From positions 434,001-498,000 of the forward strand of contig CP160629.1 of the NCBI GenBank assembly GCA_038993745.2: a stretch of 64,000 nt of DNA, written 5' to 3'. Origin of the DNA: Aliivibrio fischeri (GTDB lineage: Bacteria > Pseudomonadota > Gammaproteobacteria > Enterobacterales > Vibrionaceae). How positions within the stretch are numbered: position 1 is the first letter of the stretch; every line of letters starts with the position of its first letter. The notes beneath the pieces were generated by a model. That model worked only from the letters and a program-made list of their open reading frames with translations. It had not been told where the DNA came from and searched no databases. This document shows, piece by piece, positions 28,258-38,268 of the stretch. The translations under genes and the position numbers were made by a program.

Positions 28258-29763
28258 ATGACTGAACAAGTACAACTAGATGAAAACAAACTGATTGCTG
28301 AACGTCGTGGTAAATTAGACCATATTCGTCAAGCATGTAAAGCTAATGGCCACCCAAATGACTTCCGTCGTGATAGCCTAGCGGGTGATCTTCAAGCTGA
28401 ATTTGGTGAAAAGACCAAAGAAGAGCTAGAAGAACTGAACCACGTTGTTGCAATTGCTGGCCGTGTTATGGCTAAGCGTGGTCCTTTCTTATTGATTCAA
28501 GAAGTATCTGGTAAGATCCAAGCTTACGCAGCAAAAGAAGTTCAAAAAGAACTAAAAGACAAATACCAAGGTTTGGATATCGGTGACATCATCGGTGTTA
28601 AAGGTGCACTTCATAAGTCAGGTAAAGGTGATCTTTACGTGAACATGGAAGAGTATGTACTGCTAACAAAAGCATTACGTCCATTACCAGAAAAATTCCA
28701 TGGTTTAACAGACCAAGAGATGCGTTACCGTCAACGTTACGTAGATCTAATCGTAAATGATGACTCACGTCATGCATTTATCGTTCGTTCTAAAGTGGTT
28801 GCTGCCATCCGTAACTTCATGGTTGATAAAGGCTTCATGGAAGTTGAAACTCCTATGATGCACGTTATCCCTGGCGGTGCTTCTGCGCGTCCATTCGTAA
28901 CGCACCATAATGCTCTTGATGTTGATATGTACCTACGTATTGCTCCTGAGCTTTACTTAAAACGTCTAGTTGTTGGTGGTTTTGAACGTGTATTCGAAAT
29001 TAACCGTAACTTCCGTAACGAAGGTCTATCTCCACGTCATAACCCAGAATTCACAATGATGGAATTCTACATGGCGTATGCAGATTACAACGATCTAATG
29101 GACCTTACAGAAGAAATGCTATCTACAGTAGCAACATCTGTTTTAGGTAGCGACAAAATGCCTTATGGTGAGCACACGGTTGATTTTGGTGGCAAATACG
29201 CTCGTATGAGCATGTTAGATGCTATCAAACAATACAACCCTGATCACGCAGAGATCCAAGCGCTAACGTATGAAGGCGTTAAAGATCGCGATCTAATGGT
29301 ATCTATTGCTAAATCTGTACATGTTGACGTTGAAAGCTTCTGGACATGTGGTCAGCTTCTTGAAGAGATCTTCGGTGAAACGGCTGAACCTAAGCTAATG
29401 CAACCTACATTCATTACTGAATACCCAGCAGATATTTCTCCATTAGCACGTCGTAACGATGACAATGATTTCATTACTGATCGTTTTGAATTCTTCATTG
29501 GTGGTCGTGAAGTAGCAAATGGTTTCTCTGAGCTGAATGATGCACAAGATCAAGACGAGCGTTTTAAAGCGCAAGTTAATGCTAAAGAATCTGGTGATGA
29601 TGAAGCTATGTACTACGATGCAGACTACATCACAGCTCTTGAGCATGGTTTACCACCAACAGCTGGTCAAGGTATCGGTATTGACCGTTTAGTTATGCTA
29701 TTAACTAACACGCACACAATTCGTGACGTTATTTTATTCCCATCAATGCGTCCACAAGCGTAA
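28258..29763 (+). CDS. lysS: Lysyl-tRNA synthetase LysS (501 aa)
   Basis: This class II aminoacyl-tRNA synthetase charges tRNA-Lys. It has an N-terminal OB-fold anticodon-binding domain, motif 2 around [19 protein letters not shown] near residue 258 and motif 3 [11 protein letters not shown] near residue 474. Length is standard (about 505). The prfB-lysS arrangement with a 13-nt gap matches E. coli and suggests co-transcription. Confidence 0.97.
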   Translation: MTEQVQLDENKLIAERRGKLDHIRQACKANGHPNDFRRDSLAGDLQAEFGEKTKEELEELNHVVAIAGRVMAKRGPFLLIQEVSGKIQAYAAKEVQKELKDKYQGLDIGDIIGVKGALHKSGKGDLYVNMEEYVLLTKALRPLPEKFHGLTDQEMRYRQRYVDLIVNDDSRHAFIVRSKVVAAIRNFMVDKGFMEVETPMMHVIPGGASARPFVTHHNALDVDMYLRIAPELYLKRLVVGGFERVFEINRNFRNEGLSPRHNPEFTMMEFYMAYADYNDLMDLTEEMLSTVATSVLGSDKMPYGEHTVDFGGKYARMSMLDAIKQYNPDHAEIQALTYEGVKDRDLMVSIAKSVHVDVESFWTCGQLLEEIFGETAEPKLMQPTFITEYPADISPLARRNDDNDFITDRFEFFIGGREVANGFSELNDAQDQDERFKAQVNAKESGDDEAMYYDADYITALEHGLPPTAGQGIGIDRLVMLLTNTHTIRDVILFPSMRPQA

Positions 29764-29786
29764 TAAAGAATAAATAAACATGATGA

Positions 29787-29816
29787 AAGAGCGGCTAATT
29801 AGCCGCTCTTTTTTTA
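29787..29816 (+). terminator. Rho-independent terminator after lysS
   Basis: AGAGCGGCTAATTAGCCGCTCT is interrupted here for brevity: the stem halves AGAGCGGC and GCCGCTCT lie between 29788 and 29809 and are followed by a T run. It ends the prfB-lysS unit. Confidence 0.88.
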
Positions 29817-30150
29817 TTTATCTTACTTAAAGCACTAAAAATGAGAAAATAACTACACTTTTTTATCAATTGACTTAATTTTTACAATTCAAATTAATAG
29901 TCATGTAACGGTTAAAAAGTAATAAAAACCCTTTTTTTTATGCAATAAATCTTCTCTAATCTCATATTTGATTCAACTATTTCTTTAATATGTTAACTGT
30001 CATTTATTTATTATGCTTAAGATGTATTTTTTTTGTTAAAAGGATGACGCGCATCTCATTTGTGAGACGAGATAAGGTCTTAAAACCTGTATAGTTGCAA
30101 CTAAGAAACATTTTAAGTTGGTTTAGAAATAAGAATTTAGAGGTAGTGTT
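29817..30150 (+). other. Leader/promoter region of vpsR, 334 bp without a gene
   Basis: This stretch between the lysS terminator and vpsR is very AT-rich. A small hairpin-like ATCTC...GAGAT pair lies near 30053-30073, roughly 80-100 nt before the vpsR ATG. I see no ORF of note, no c-di-GMP riboswitch pattern and no clear -35/-10 that I would commit to. Confidence 0.5.
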
Positions 30151-31488
30151 ATGGGTACTCAATTTCGTATGGATTCGGTTCCAGGCTCTTTAGTTGTTGT
30201 AGGTGGCAGCTATGAACCTTGGTTAGCCGTTTTAGAACAAGTAGGTTGGCGTTGTCATCGTTGCTATGATCTTCGAGCAGCTCAAGCTCTGTTTGACGAG
30301 ATTGGGCCATGTATTGGTATTGTTGATTTAAGCCAAGATGATTTTAGTCTTAATGGCATTGCAACGTTAGTTAATAACAATAAGCAAGTTCGCTGGATGG
30401 CTTTCATCCGTGAATCTCAGCTAAGTTCAGATACTATTTGCCAGTTTATTGTTAACTTCTGTATTGATTTCTTCACTGCACCAATTCCTGATGCTCAATT
30501 ATTAAGCACGATTGGTCACCAATTGGGTATGCTTAAGTTAGAACGCAAAGTATGGCCAAATATGGGGAATAAATCGGATCTTGGTATCTTGGGTGAAGCT
30601 CCAGCTGTTAAGCGCCTGCGAGATCAAATCCGCCGTGTTGCTCCAACAGATGTTTCTATTCTTATTTCTGGTGAAAGTGGTGTAGGTAAAGATGCAGTAG
30701 CAAAAGCGGTTCATGAATCTTCTGGTCGTAATAAAGGCCCATTTGTTTCATTAAACTGTGGTTCACTATCTGAAAATAAAATTGAACAAGAATTGTTTGG
30801 TTCTCACTCTTCGTCACCAGAAGAATCTAAATTATTCCAAGCCAATGGTGGTACATTATTTTTAAATGATATTAATGATTTGCCAGCTAGTCAGCAGCAA
30901 CATCTATTACGATTCTTACAAGAAGGTAATATCGAGACTGAAAAAGGTTTTGTTGATTTAGATGTTCGAGTGATTGTTGCAAGCCACATCGATTTAGAAA
31001 AAGCGATTGAAGAAGGCAGCTTTAAAGAAGAGTTGTATTATCGCTTAAATGTATTGCGTATTCATGTACCATCTCTAAAAGAGAGAAGTTCAGATATCTC
31101 GGTTTTAGCAGAGCATTTCTTACAGCGTTATGCAAAAGAGTACAATACACAAGCAAGAACGTTCTCAGAAGAAGCATTACAAACGATGTTGCATTATCAA
31201 TGGCCTGGTAATGTACGTGAGTTAGTAAACCAAGTGAAACGTGCTGTATTACTTGCAGATAGCATGACGATTGATCTTGAACACTTAGACTTACCGCAAC
31301 GCAGTGAAACAAAACGCAGTTTGCGTGTTATCCGTGAAAACTCGGAGAGAGATGCGTTATTAATGGTATTAGAATCTCATGATGGCCAAGTTTCTTCAGC
31401 TGCAAAAGAATTAGGTGTTTCACGAGCAACTATGTATCGTTTATTAAATAAACATAATTTGATTTCTGAGCCGAGAAGCTATAGCTAA
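30151..31488 (+). CDS. vpsR: VpsR-type biofilm transcription regulator (445 aa)
   Basis: This is an enhancer-binding-protein homologue of V. cholerae VpsR, which activates biofilm polysaccharide genes and binds c-di-GMP. It has an N-terminal receiver-like domain with Asp59 (GIVDLS), an AAA+ domain with Walker A GESGVGKD near residue 176 and a Fis-type C-terminal helix-turn-helix (AAKELGVSRATMYRLLNKHN). The sigma-54 GAFTGA loop is absent (the equivalent stretch reads GSHSSSPEES) and Walker B is FLNDIND rather than FLDEIGD, as in VpsR proteins that act with sigma-70. Close overall similarity to V. cholerae VpsR is from memory. Confidence 0.92.
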   Translation: MGTQFRMDSVPGSLVVVGGSYEPWLAVLEQVGWRCHRCYDLRAAQALFDEIGPCIGIVDLSQDDFSLNGIATLVNNNKQVRWMAFIRESQLSSDTICQFIVNFCIDFFTAPIPDAQLLSTIGHQLGMLKLERKVWPNMGNKSDLGILGEAPAVKRLRDQIRRVAPTDVSILISGESGVGKDAVAKAVHESSGRNKGPFVSLNCGSLSENKIEQELFGSHSSSPEESKLFQANGGTLFLNDINDLPASQQQHLLRFLQEGNIETEKGFVDLDVRVIVASHIDLEKAIEEGSFKEELYYRLNVLRIHVPSLKERSSDISVLAEHFLQRYAKEYNTQARTFSEEALQTMLHYQWPGNVRELVNQVKRAVLLADSMTIDLEHLDLPQRSETKRSLRVIRENSERDALLMVLESHDGQVSSAAKELGVSRATMYRLLNKHNLISEPRSYS

Positions 31489-31505
31489 TCGAACCCTTAT
31501 TGAAG

Positions 31506-31541
31506 AATAGGCTTACCTTGAATTAGGTAGGCCTATTTTTT
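31506..31541 (+). terminator. Rho-independent terminator after vpsR
   Basis: AATAGGCTTACCT and AGGTAGGCCTATT pair at 12 of 13 positions, followed by a T7 run, between convergent vpsR and mutH. Confidence 0.85.
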
Positions 31542-32209
31542 TAGCTGAAGAATGAAGTCAGTATCGAATGAGTAAATTGAGTTTTTAAATAAAAACCGCG
31601 GGGTAGCGTTTTTATAGGTTGTCCATTTTCACCATATGCCTCAGTCAGCGCTTGGCTGTTTGCTGCTTTAGGTCTTAATTGAAGAACTTCGCCATGTTTT
31701 GCTGTAATTGACTCAACCTTACCGAGCACAATTAAATCCATCAATTCTTCCCAATCTTGTTTTAACTGTCGTTCTTCTTCCACAGAAGGTTGCCATAAAA
31801 CTGGATATCCGACATGACGATCCCCGACAGGGATCTCTCGCTCGCCTTCTACAGGGATCCATAATACGTGAGCCAGTTTATGACGAACATGAGACTCTTC
31901 CCATTGTAAGCTGTGTACGCCTGTTAATGGAGCGACACAAACAAAAGTCGTTTCTAATGGTTTACCTGTATAGCTGATTGGAATGGTTTTTAGTTCTACA
32001 CTAAGATCGATGAAATCAGGTAAAGGTTTACTGCCAGCTGAAGCTCCTAAATGCCATTCTAATAATTGACCAACCCAGCCTTTATCTCGCTTTAAATTTT
32101 CAGGCACAGGGATGCCGGCCTGCTCTGCCAATTCAGATAGCGTATAGCCTGCAATACTTTCTGCTCGTTGTAATAATTCATCAATAGTATTTGGTGGTGG
32201 TAAGCTCAT
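31541..32209 (-). CDS. mutH: DNA mismatch repair endonuclease MutH (222 aa)
   Basis: MutH nicks the unmethylated strand at hemimethylated GATC sites during MutSL-directed mismatch repair. The catalytic D-X6-E-X-K motif is in [12 protein letters not shown] near residues 61-72, and the C-terminal [12 protein letters not shown] is conserved. Length matches E. coli (229). Presence of MutH implies a Dam-methylating gamma-proteobacterium. Neighbours mutH-rppH-ptsP follow the enterobacterial order, but here mutH is divergent from rppH. Confidence 0.95.
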   Translation of the reverse strand: MSLPPPNTIDELLQRAESIAGYTLSELAEQAGIPVPENLKRDKGWVGQLLEWHLGASAGSKPLPDFIDLSVELKTIPISYTGKPLETTFVCVAPLTGVHSLQWEESHVRHKLAHVLWIPVEGEREIPVGDRHVGYPVLWQPSVEEERQLKQDWEELMDLIVLGKVESITAKHGEVLQLRPKAANSQALTEAYGENGQPIKTLPRGFYLKTQFTHSILTSFFS

Positions 32210-32806
32210 AAAGACTCTTCAACATGATTGAATGAATAGATTATCATATTATCAACATTATTTTTTGACCTAATTTGGATCTTAGTAAGTTATCCACAAT
32301 AGTGTATATATTTTATCCGTTACTTATTTTTCTGGATCCATATACAGTGCTTTAATTTTGAATAACTCATTGACTTTTAGTTCTTATACTTAATCAGATA
32401 GCCTTAATTGTGGGTAATTAGGTTGTTGGTGGATCTTTAATCAATCTGTGTTTATATTATCCAATCACTTTTTAGTGGAAAAGATCAAGGTAAAGATCTT
32501 TGCTTTAACTTGTTGGTTTTATTGTTTTTTGTTTGTTTGGTGCTTTTGTTTTTATTTTGTATTTAAAGAGCTAACTTTTACCGTTTATGATTTATTTTTA
32601 GCTTCTACACAAAGTTATACACAGAAAAGGTGAATAAATGTGGCTTATATCTCATTGTTGTGTTGATAAGTTAAGCAGTGATTAAAAGTTATTCAGAAAA
32701 TTAGGTTATTTTGGTAAAACGTGACAAGAAAGCGTGATCCTGTTTGCTCAAAGAGCCGATCTGTGAAAAAATCAGAGTCAATATAAGTTTATGATGAGGT
32801 CATCCA
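32210..32806. other. 597-bp mutH-rppH gap with GATC cluster and DnaA-box-like 9-mers
   Basis: This AT-rich gap has seven GATC sites between 32278 and 32761 (about 2 expected by chance in 600 bp), a perfect DnaA-box 9-mer TTATCCACA at 32290-32298 and a related TTATACACA at 32615-32623. The pair AAAGATC/GATCTTT near 32481-32500 forms a small palindrome. The only ORF (32448-32633) encodes a low-complexity hydrophobic peptide and is probably not real. It must also hold the divergent promoters of mutH and rppH. Confidence 0.5.
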
Positions 32807-33319
32807 GTGATAGATGGCGATGGTTTCCGCCCGAACGTCGGGATAGTGATATGTAATAGCCATGGTCAAGTATTCTGGGCGAAGCGATACGGACAGCATT
32901 CGTGGCAATTTCCGCAAGGTGGTATTGATGATGGTGAGACTCCAGAACAAGCCATGTACCGTGAATTATACGAAGAGGTAGGTCTGACAAAAAATGATGT
33001 TCGTATTTTAGCAAGCAGCCGTCATTGGCTACGATATAAATTACCGAAACGTCTAGTTAGATGGGACTCTAAACCTGTTTGTATCGGACAAAAACAAAAA
33101 TGGTTTTTGTTACGCTTAGAATGTGATGAATCCAAGGTTAATATGCAAAGAGATCGCTCGCCTGAATTTGATGGTTGGCGATGGGTAAGCTACTGGTACC
33201 CTGTAAGACAAGTGGTTTCATTTAAGCGTGATGTTTATCGTCGAGCACTAAAAGAGTTCGCGGTGATCGCTATGCCGTTTAAGGAACGAAAATTTAAAAG
33301 GAAAGGTAAAAAAGGTTAA
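32807..33319 (+). CDS. rppH: RNA pyrophosphohydrolase RppH (170 aa)
   Basis: RppH removes pyrophosphate from the 5' end of mRNAs and so triggers RNase E-dependent decay. The Nudix box GX5EX7REXXEEXG is complete ([20 protein letters not shown] then VG) near residues 38-60. The start is GTG with GAGGT 6 nt upstream, giving [13 protein letters not shown]. coli RppH also starts with GTG. The C-terminal tail is basic. ptsP follows after 38 nt. Confidence 0.96.
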   Translation: MIDGDGFRPNVGIVICNSHGQVFWAKRYGQHSWQFPQGGIDDGETPEQAMYRELYEEVGLTKNDVRILASSRHWLRYKLPKRLVRWDSKPVCIGQKQKWFLLRLECDESKVNMQRDRSPEFDGWRWVSYWYPVRQVVSFKRDVYRRALKEFAVIAMPFKERKFKRKGKKG

Positions 33320-33357
33320 GCGGTCGATACCTTATATAACCTTAAGGATTGGCAAGC

Positions 33358-35618
33358 ATGCTTACTCAACTCAGGGATATAGTTGATCACGTAGCTAAAG
33401 CGGAGTCTCTTGATGATGCTTTAGCGTTGCTCGTGAAAAATACTCGTCACTCTATGCATACAGAGTGCTGCTCAGTCTATTTGATGAGTAATGATAACCT
33501 GCGCTTAGAATTAATGGCGACAGAAGGACTAAAAGCGAAACCAAAAACCGTTTCATTGGGGATTGATGAAGGTTTAGTTGGATTGGTTGCGCGTAGTTGT
33601 GAACCGCTAAACTTAGCGAATGCTTCTGTACACCCTTCATATAAATACATTCCTAGTATTGCTGAATATAAGTTTAACTCCTTCCTAGCAACCCGATTAT
33701 TTACCGACGCCAAAACCTTGGTGTGCTTGTTGTACAACAAAAGGAAAAACGTCAGTTTACTGAAGTCGAAGAATCCTTTTTAGTCACCTTATCCGCGCAA
33801 CTTGCAGTTGTACTTGCTCATGCTAAAGCTCATGAAAGTTGGTCAACTCAATTACAACCCCAATCGATTGAACAAAAGCAATTCAAAGGTATCTCTGCAT
33901 CAAATGGTGTGGCTATTGCTCCATTATGGTTTGACGATGCTCAACCAAGAATAGAATCCATTCTACCAAGTTCATGTCTTGATACAGAGCAAGAACAAGA
34001 TCGTTTAGGTACTGCGGTTGAGTTAGCTTTAAAAGATTTCCGCCGAGCTAAAAAACGCTTTGAGCAAGAATTAAATACCGAAACGTTGGCTATTTTTGAT
34101 CTTTTCACCCACTTATTAAATGATCCTATGTTGAAGGGAGATCTGAAAAAACAGATCAACCAAGGTGATTCTGCCGAGTGGGCATTGCGTCAAGTTATTG
34201 AGTCATACGCCGGGCGTTTTGAAAAAATGAGTGATTCATACCTCAGTGAGCGAGCGAATGATGTTCGTGAGTTAGGACAGAGATTACTTTATTTTTTAAA
34301 TTATGAAGGTAAGTTAGAGCTGGATTTAGCTCATCCCGTGATTTTAGTGACGACTCAGTTAACGGCTTCTATGTTAGCGAGTGTTCCTCAAGATAAATTA
34401 AAAGCCGTTATTTCGCTTGAAGGTGCGGCAAACTCTCACGCAGCCATTTTATCAAGAGCGCTTGGTATTCCTGCAATTATGGGGGTGGAGTTTAATCCAA
34501 CTCATTACCATCAAAACCTAGCTATTGTAGATGGCTATAGTGGTGCTCTATACATCAAGCCAACAGAAGCGCTAATTCAAGAATATACAGAGCTACAAAA
34601 TGAAGAGTTAGCCCTTTCTGAATTAATCACTCAAGATCTTGATAAACCTACATTTACACGTGATGAGCATCAAATGAAAATTTATTTGAATGCAGGGTTA
34701 AGTGCAGATACGAGTATTGCTGTTAATCAGGGGGTTGATGGTGTGGGTCTATATCGAACTGAAATTCCTTTTTTATTACAACAGAGATTTCCATCAGAAG
34801 AAGAGCAGTACCTACAATACAAAACTATTTTAGAAACGTATCCTAAAAAGCCAGTCATTATGAGGACGTTAGATATTGGTGGTGATAAACCATTACCGTA
34901 TTTACCAATTGAAGAAGAGAATCCATTTTTAGGTTGGCGTGGTATTCGTTTTACTTTAGATCATCCTGATATCTTTCTTCTGCAACTAAAAGCGATGGTT
35001 AGAGCAAATATAGGTAATGGTAATTTGTCCATTATGTTACCTATGATTTCAGGCTTACCTGAATTAAAGCAAGCAAGAAAGCTTATTAACCAAGCCTATG
35101 AAGAAGTGCTTGGTGAATCGGAAGGAGACTTTTCACAACCTCGTATAGGTATGATGATAGAAGTGCCTTCTATGCTGTATTTGTTACCAAGAGTTGTTGG
35201 ATTAGTGGATTTTATTTCTGTAGGTACTAATGACTTAACTCAATACCTTTTAGCGGTGGATCGAAATAACGCACGAGTTTCACATGTTTATGAATCTTAT
35301 CATCCCGCTGTGTTACTCGCATTAAAGCAAATTATTGATACGGCAAATCAATATAAATTGCCTGTTAGTGTTTGTGGAGAACTTGCAGGGGACCCAATTG
35401 GTTGTTTATTACTGCTTGGTTTGGGTTATCAAAGCTTAAGTATGAACACCTCTAACGTAGCCAAAGTAAAATATATTATTAGGCAAGTATCGCAGCAAGA
35501 AGTTGAACAATTAGTTGCGACTCTTTTACATCACGATGATGCAGAGCAAATTTTAACTGATATGATTGGCTTCTTTGAAGAGAAAGATCTCTCTGGGTTT
35601 ATTCGAGCAGGCAGGTAA
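33358..35618 (+). pseudogene. ptsP: PtsP (enzyme I-Ntr), interrupted by a 1-nt deletion
   Basis: PtsP is the first phosphotransferase of the nitrogen PTS, taking phosphate from PEP and passing it to NPr. The N-terminal GAF domain (MLTQLRDIVDHVA onward, ATG at 33358) is open until residue about 112, then the frame runs to a stop at 33781-33783. The rest, GVLVVQQKEKRQFTEVEESF onward with the phosphohistidine site GAANSHAAILSR, PEP-binding GGDKPLPYLP and SVCGELAGDP, continues in another frame to 35618. One C added to 33692-33694 gives ATPIIYRRQNLGVLVVQQ and a 753-residue protein (E. coli 748). The TAA overlaps the next ATG. Confidence 0.9.
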
Positions 35619-36421
35619 TGACAGTGGATTTTGGTTCGCTTTTTGTTTTATATCTTTTGCTAGGTAGTATCGTTGGCGTAATGGCTGGATTACTTGGAAT
35701 CGGTGGTGGTTTGTTAGTTGTACCGGCTTTATTGTGGTTATTACCTCAAGCGGGAATCGATAGTTCAATTGTAATGCAAATGGCATTAGGTACTTCACTT
35801 GCAACGATTATTTTAACTTCAACGTCATCTGCGTTGAACCATTTACGTTTAGGTAATGTCGAAGTAGCGCTTATTCGTAGTTTAGCTCCTGGGGTGATAG
35901 CTGGTGGTTTTCTTGGTAGCTACGTTGCAGAATTAATTCCAAGCCAATATTTACCAAAAGTATTCGGCGTTATTGTGCTTCTGCTTGCTTTGCAAATGCT
36001 ATTAGCGCTTAAGTTGACTGCTACCAGAACTTTACCATCTCCACTTAAAATTGCCGCTTCAGGAAGTGTTATTGGTATTGTTTCAAGCTTAGCTGGAATT
36101 GGTGGTGGCTCATTAACGGTACCGTATTTAAGCTTTCATGGCATAGAGATGAGAAAAGCCATTGGCAGTTCTTCTTTGTGCGGTACATTGATAGCACTTG
36201 CCGGCATGATAGGTTTTATTCTTCATGGGGTACAAGTGACTAATTTACCTCCCATGAGTTTAGGATATGTTTATTTACCGGCATTATGCGGTATTGGTGT
36301 AACTTCTATTTTGACGACCAGAATAGGGGCAAAGTTAACATCGCATTTACCAACATCAACGTTAAAAAAAATCTTTGCCATATTTCTTGTATTTATTGGC
36401 AGTAAAATGTTTTTAGGATAA
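35618..36421 (+). CDS. TauE/SafE family sulfite exporter-like permease (267 aa)
   Basis: This is an integral membrane protein with about eight hydrophobic segments and the duplicated TauE/SafE motif ([15 protein letters not shown] near residue 25 and [16 protein letters not shown] near 160). The family moves sulfite or organosulfur anions; the actual substrate here is unknown. It overlaps the ptsP stop by one base (TAATG) and lies 11 nt before lgt, so it is translationally coupled into the ptsP-lgt-thyA unit. E. coli lacks a gene at this place, to my recollection. Confidence 0.85.
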   Translation: MTVDFGSLFVLYLLLGSIVGVMAGLLGIGGGLLVVPALLWLLPQAGIDSSIVMQMALGTSLATIILTSTSSALNHLRLGNVEVALIRSLAPGVIAGGFLGSYVAELIPSQYLPKVFGVIVLLLALQMLLALKLTATRTLPSPLKIAASGSVIGIVSSLAGIGGGSLTVPYLSFHGIEMRKAIGSSSLCGTLIALAGMIGFILHGVQVTNLPPMSLGYVYLPALCGIGVTSILTTRIGAKLTSHLPTSTLKKIFAIFLVFIGSKMFLG

Positions 36422-36432
36422 AGAGAGTAGTC

Positions 36433-37265
36433 ATGAGTCAGGGGTATTTGAACTTCCCACATATTGATCCTGTATTAATTGAGATCGGTCCATTAGCGGT
36501 TCGTTGGTATGGATTAATGTATTTATTTGGTTTTATGTTTGCATTATGGCTTGCTAATAAGCGTGCAGATAAGCCAAATAGCGGTTGGACACGAGATCAA
36601 GTTAGCGACCTATTGTTTGCTGGATTTTTAGGTGTAGTGATCGGCGGTCGTGTTGGTTATGTGCTGTTTTATAATTTCGGCTACTTCTTAGATAACCCAC
36701 TGTACTTATTTGAAGTATGGACTGGTGGTATGTCTTTCCATGGTGGTTTACTGGGGTGATCTCAGCAATGCTTTGGTATGGTTATAAGAATAATCGTAGT
36801 TTCTTTACGATTGCAGATTTCGTTGCACCATTAGTACCATTTGGTCTGGGAGCGGGTCGTTTAGGTAACTTTATGAATGGTGAGTTATGGGGACGTGTTA
36901 CCGATGTGCCTTGGGCAATGGTGTTCCCAACTGGCGGTCCTTTCCCTCGACATCCTTCTCAGCTATATGAATTTGCCCTTGAAGGTGTTGTATTATTCCT
37001 TATTCTAAATTGGTTTATTCGTAAACCTCGTCCATTAGGTACTGTTTCAGGTTTATTCCTATTTGGATATGGTACATTCCGATTCTTGGTCGAGTATGTA
37101 CGTCAACCAGATGCACAGTTAGGATTATTTGGTGATTGGATTTCAATGGGACAAATTTTGTCACTACCAATGGTTATTGGTGGCTTATTAATGATGCTTT
37201 GGGCATTTAAACGCAATTTGTACCCATCAATTGAGCAACCACAAAGTACGACAAAGAAAAAATAA
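36433..37265 (+). pseudogene. lgt: Prolipoprotein diacylglyceryl transferase Lgt, interrupted by a 1-nt deletion
   Basis: Lgt adds diacylglycerol to the lipobox cysteine of prolipoproteins in the inner membrane and is normally essential in Gram-negatives. The N-terminal half (to [13 protein letters not shown]) ends at a TGA at 36757-36759. The C-terminal half, including the Lgt signature [16 protein letters not shown] and HPSQLYE, continues in another frame to 37265. Adding one G to the run 36753-36756 joins them as [10 protein letters not shown] and yields 277 residues. A sequencing gap base is much more likely than loss of an essential gene. Confidence 0.9.
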
Positions 37266-37288
37266 GTTAGAATAGTTTTATAATATAG

Positions 37289-37318
37289 TGGCCTCTGAAC
37301 TCATGAGGCCATTTTTTT
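37289..37318 (+). terminator. Rho-independent terminator after lgt
   Basis: TGGCCTC (37289-37295) pairs with GAGGCCA (37305-37311), followed by a T7 run, before thyA. Confidence 0.85.
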
Positions 37319-37343
37319 AAGTTAAATTTTGAGAGAAATGACC

Positions 37344-38195
37344 GTGAAGCAGTATTTAGATTTATGCCAACGCATTGTAGATGAAGGAACTTGGATCGAA
37401 AACGAGCGCACAGGAAAGCGTTGTTTAACGGTGATTAATGCGGATTTAACTTATGATGTAGAAAATGGTGTTTTTCCTCTTGTGACAACACGTAAGAGCT
37501 TTTGGAAAGCGGCAGTAGCTGAAATGATTGGTTATATTCGTGGTTACGATAGCGCAGAAGACTTCCGTAAAATTGGAACAAAAACATGGGATGCGAATGC
37601 TAACCTTAACGATGCATGGCTAAACAACCCTCATCGTAAAGGTGATGATGACATGGGCCGAGTATATGGTGTGCAAGGTCGTTCATGGGCAAAACCAAAT
37701 GGTGAGTTTGTCGATCAACTGAAAAAAATCATTGATGATTTAAGTCAGGGAATTGATGATCGTGGTGAGATTTTAAATTTTTATAACCCAGGTGAGTTTG
37801 ATATGGGTTGCTTGCGTCCATGTATGTACTCACACCATTTTTCATTATTAGGTGATACGTTATACCTAAATAGCACTCAACGCTCTTGTGATGTGCCTCT
37901 AGGTCTAAACTTCAATATGGTTCAAGTGTATTTCTTATTAGCGATAGTGGCACAAATTACAGGGCATAAAGCAGGTAAGGCGTACCATAAGATTGTAAAT
38001 GCACATATTTATGAAGACCAACTTGAACTAATGCAAACTGTGCAGCTAAAGCGTGAACCGTTACAAGCCCCAATCTTTAAAATAAACCCTGAGATTAAGT
38101 CACTAGAAGATTTAGAAACATGGGTAACTATGGATGACTTTGAAGTGATTGGCTATGAAAGCCACGAAGCAATTAAGTATCCTTTTTCTGTTTAA
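37344..38195 (+). CDS. thyA: Thymidylate synthase ThyA (283 aa)
   Basis: ThyA makes dTMP from dUMP with methylenetetrahydrofolate. The catalytic Cys is in [16 protein letters not shown] near residue 184. I prefer the GTG at 37344 (MKQYLDLCQ) because GAGAG lies 8 nt upstream and it gives 283 aa, which I recall for V. cholerae ThyA; an ATG at 37338 two codons earlier is an alternative. The protein is about 20 residues longer than E. coli ThyA because of an insertion around [13 protein letters not shown]. Position after lgt is conserved. Confidence 0.95.
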   Translation: MKQYLDLCQRIVDEGTWIENERTGKRCLTVINADLTYDVENGVFPLVTTRKSFWKAAVAEMIGYIRGYDSAEDFRKIGTKTWDANANLNDAWLNNPHRKGDDDMGRVYGVQGRSWAKPNGEFVDQLKKIIDDLSQGIDDRGEILNFYNPGEFDMGCLRPCMYSHHFSLLGDTLYLNSTQRSCDVPLGLNFNMVQVYFLLAIVAQITGHKAGKAYHKIVNAHIYEDQLELMQTVQLKREPLQAPIFKINPEIKSLEDLETWVTMDDFEVIGYESHEAIKYPFSV

Positions 38196-38214
38196 TATTA
38201 TTTATTAGATATAA

Positions 38215-38252
38215 TAAAAAAGCCCCGAAGCATAACTTCGGGGCTTTTTTTA
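38215..38252. terminator. Bidirectional terminator between thyA and nptA
   Basis: AAGCCCCGAAG (38220-38230) pairs perfectly with CTTCGGGGCTT (38236-38246), with A and T runs on both sides, so it can end both convergent transcripts. Confidence 0.9.
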
Positions 38253-38268
38253 TTCGTGTTTTTTAGTT

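Noticed and set aside
29817-30150. c-di-GMP riboswitch upstream of vpsR
   Set aside because: I looked for the GEMM-type core and did not find it.
32448-32633. 61-residue hydrophobic ORF in the mutH-rppH gap
   Set aside because: It is rich in Phe, Cys and Val from T-rich DNA, has no good ribosome site or family resemblance, and lies in non-coding-looking sequence.
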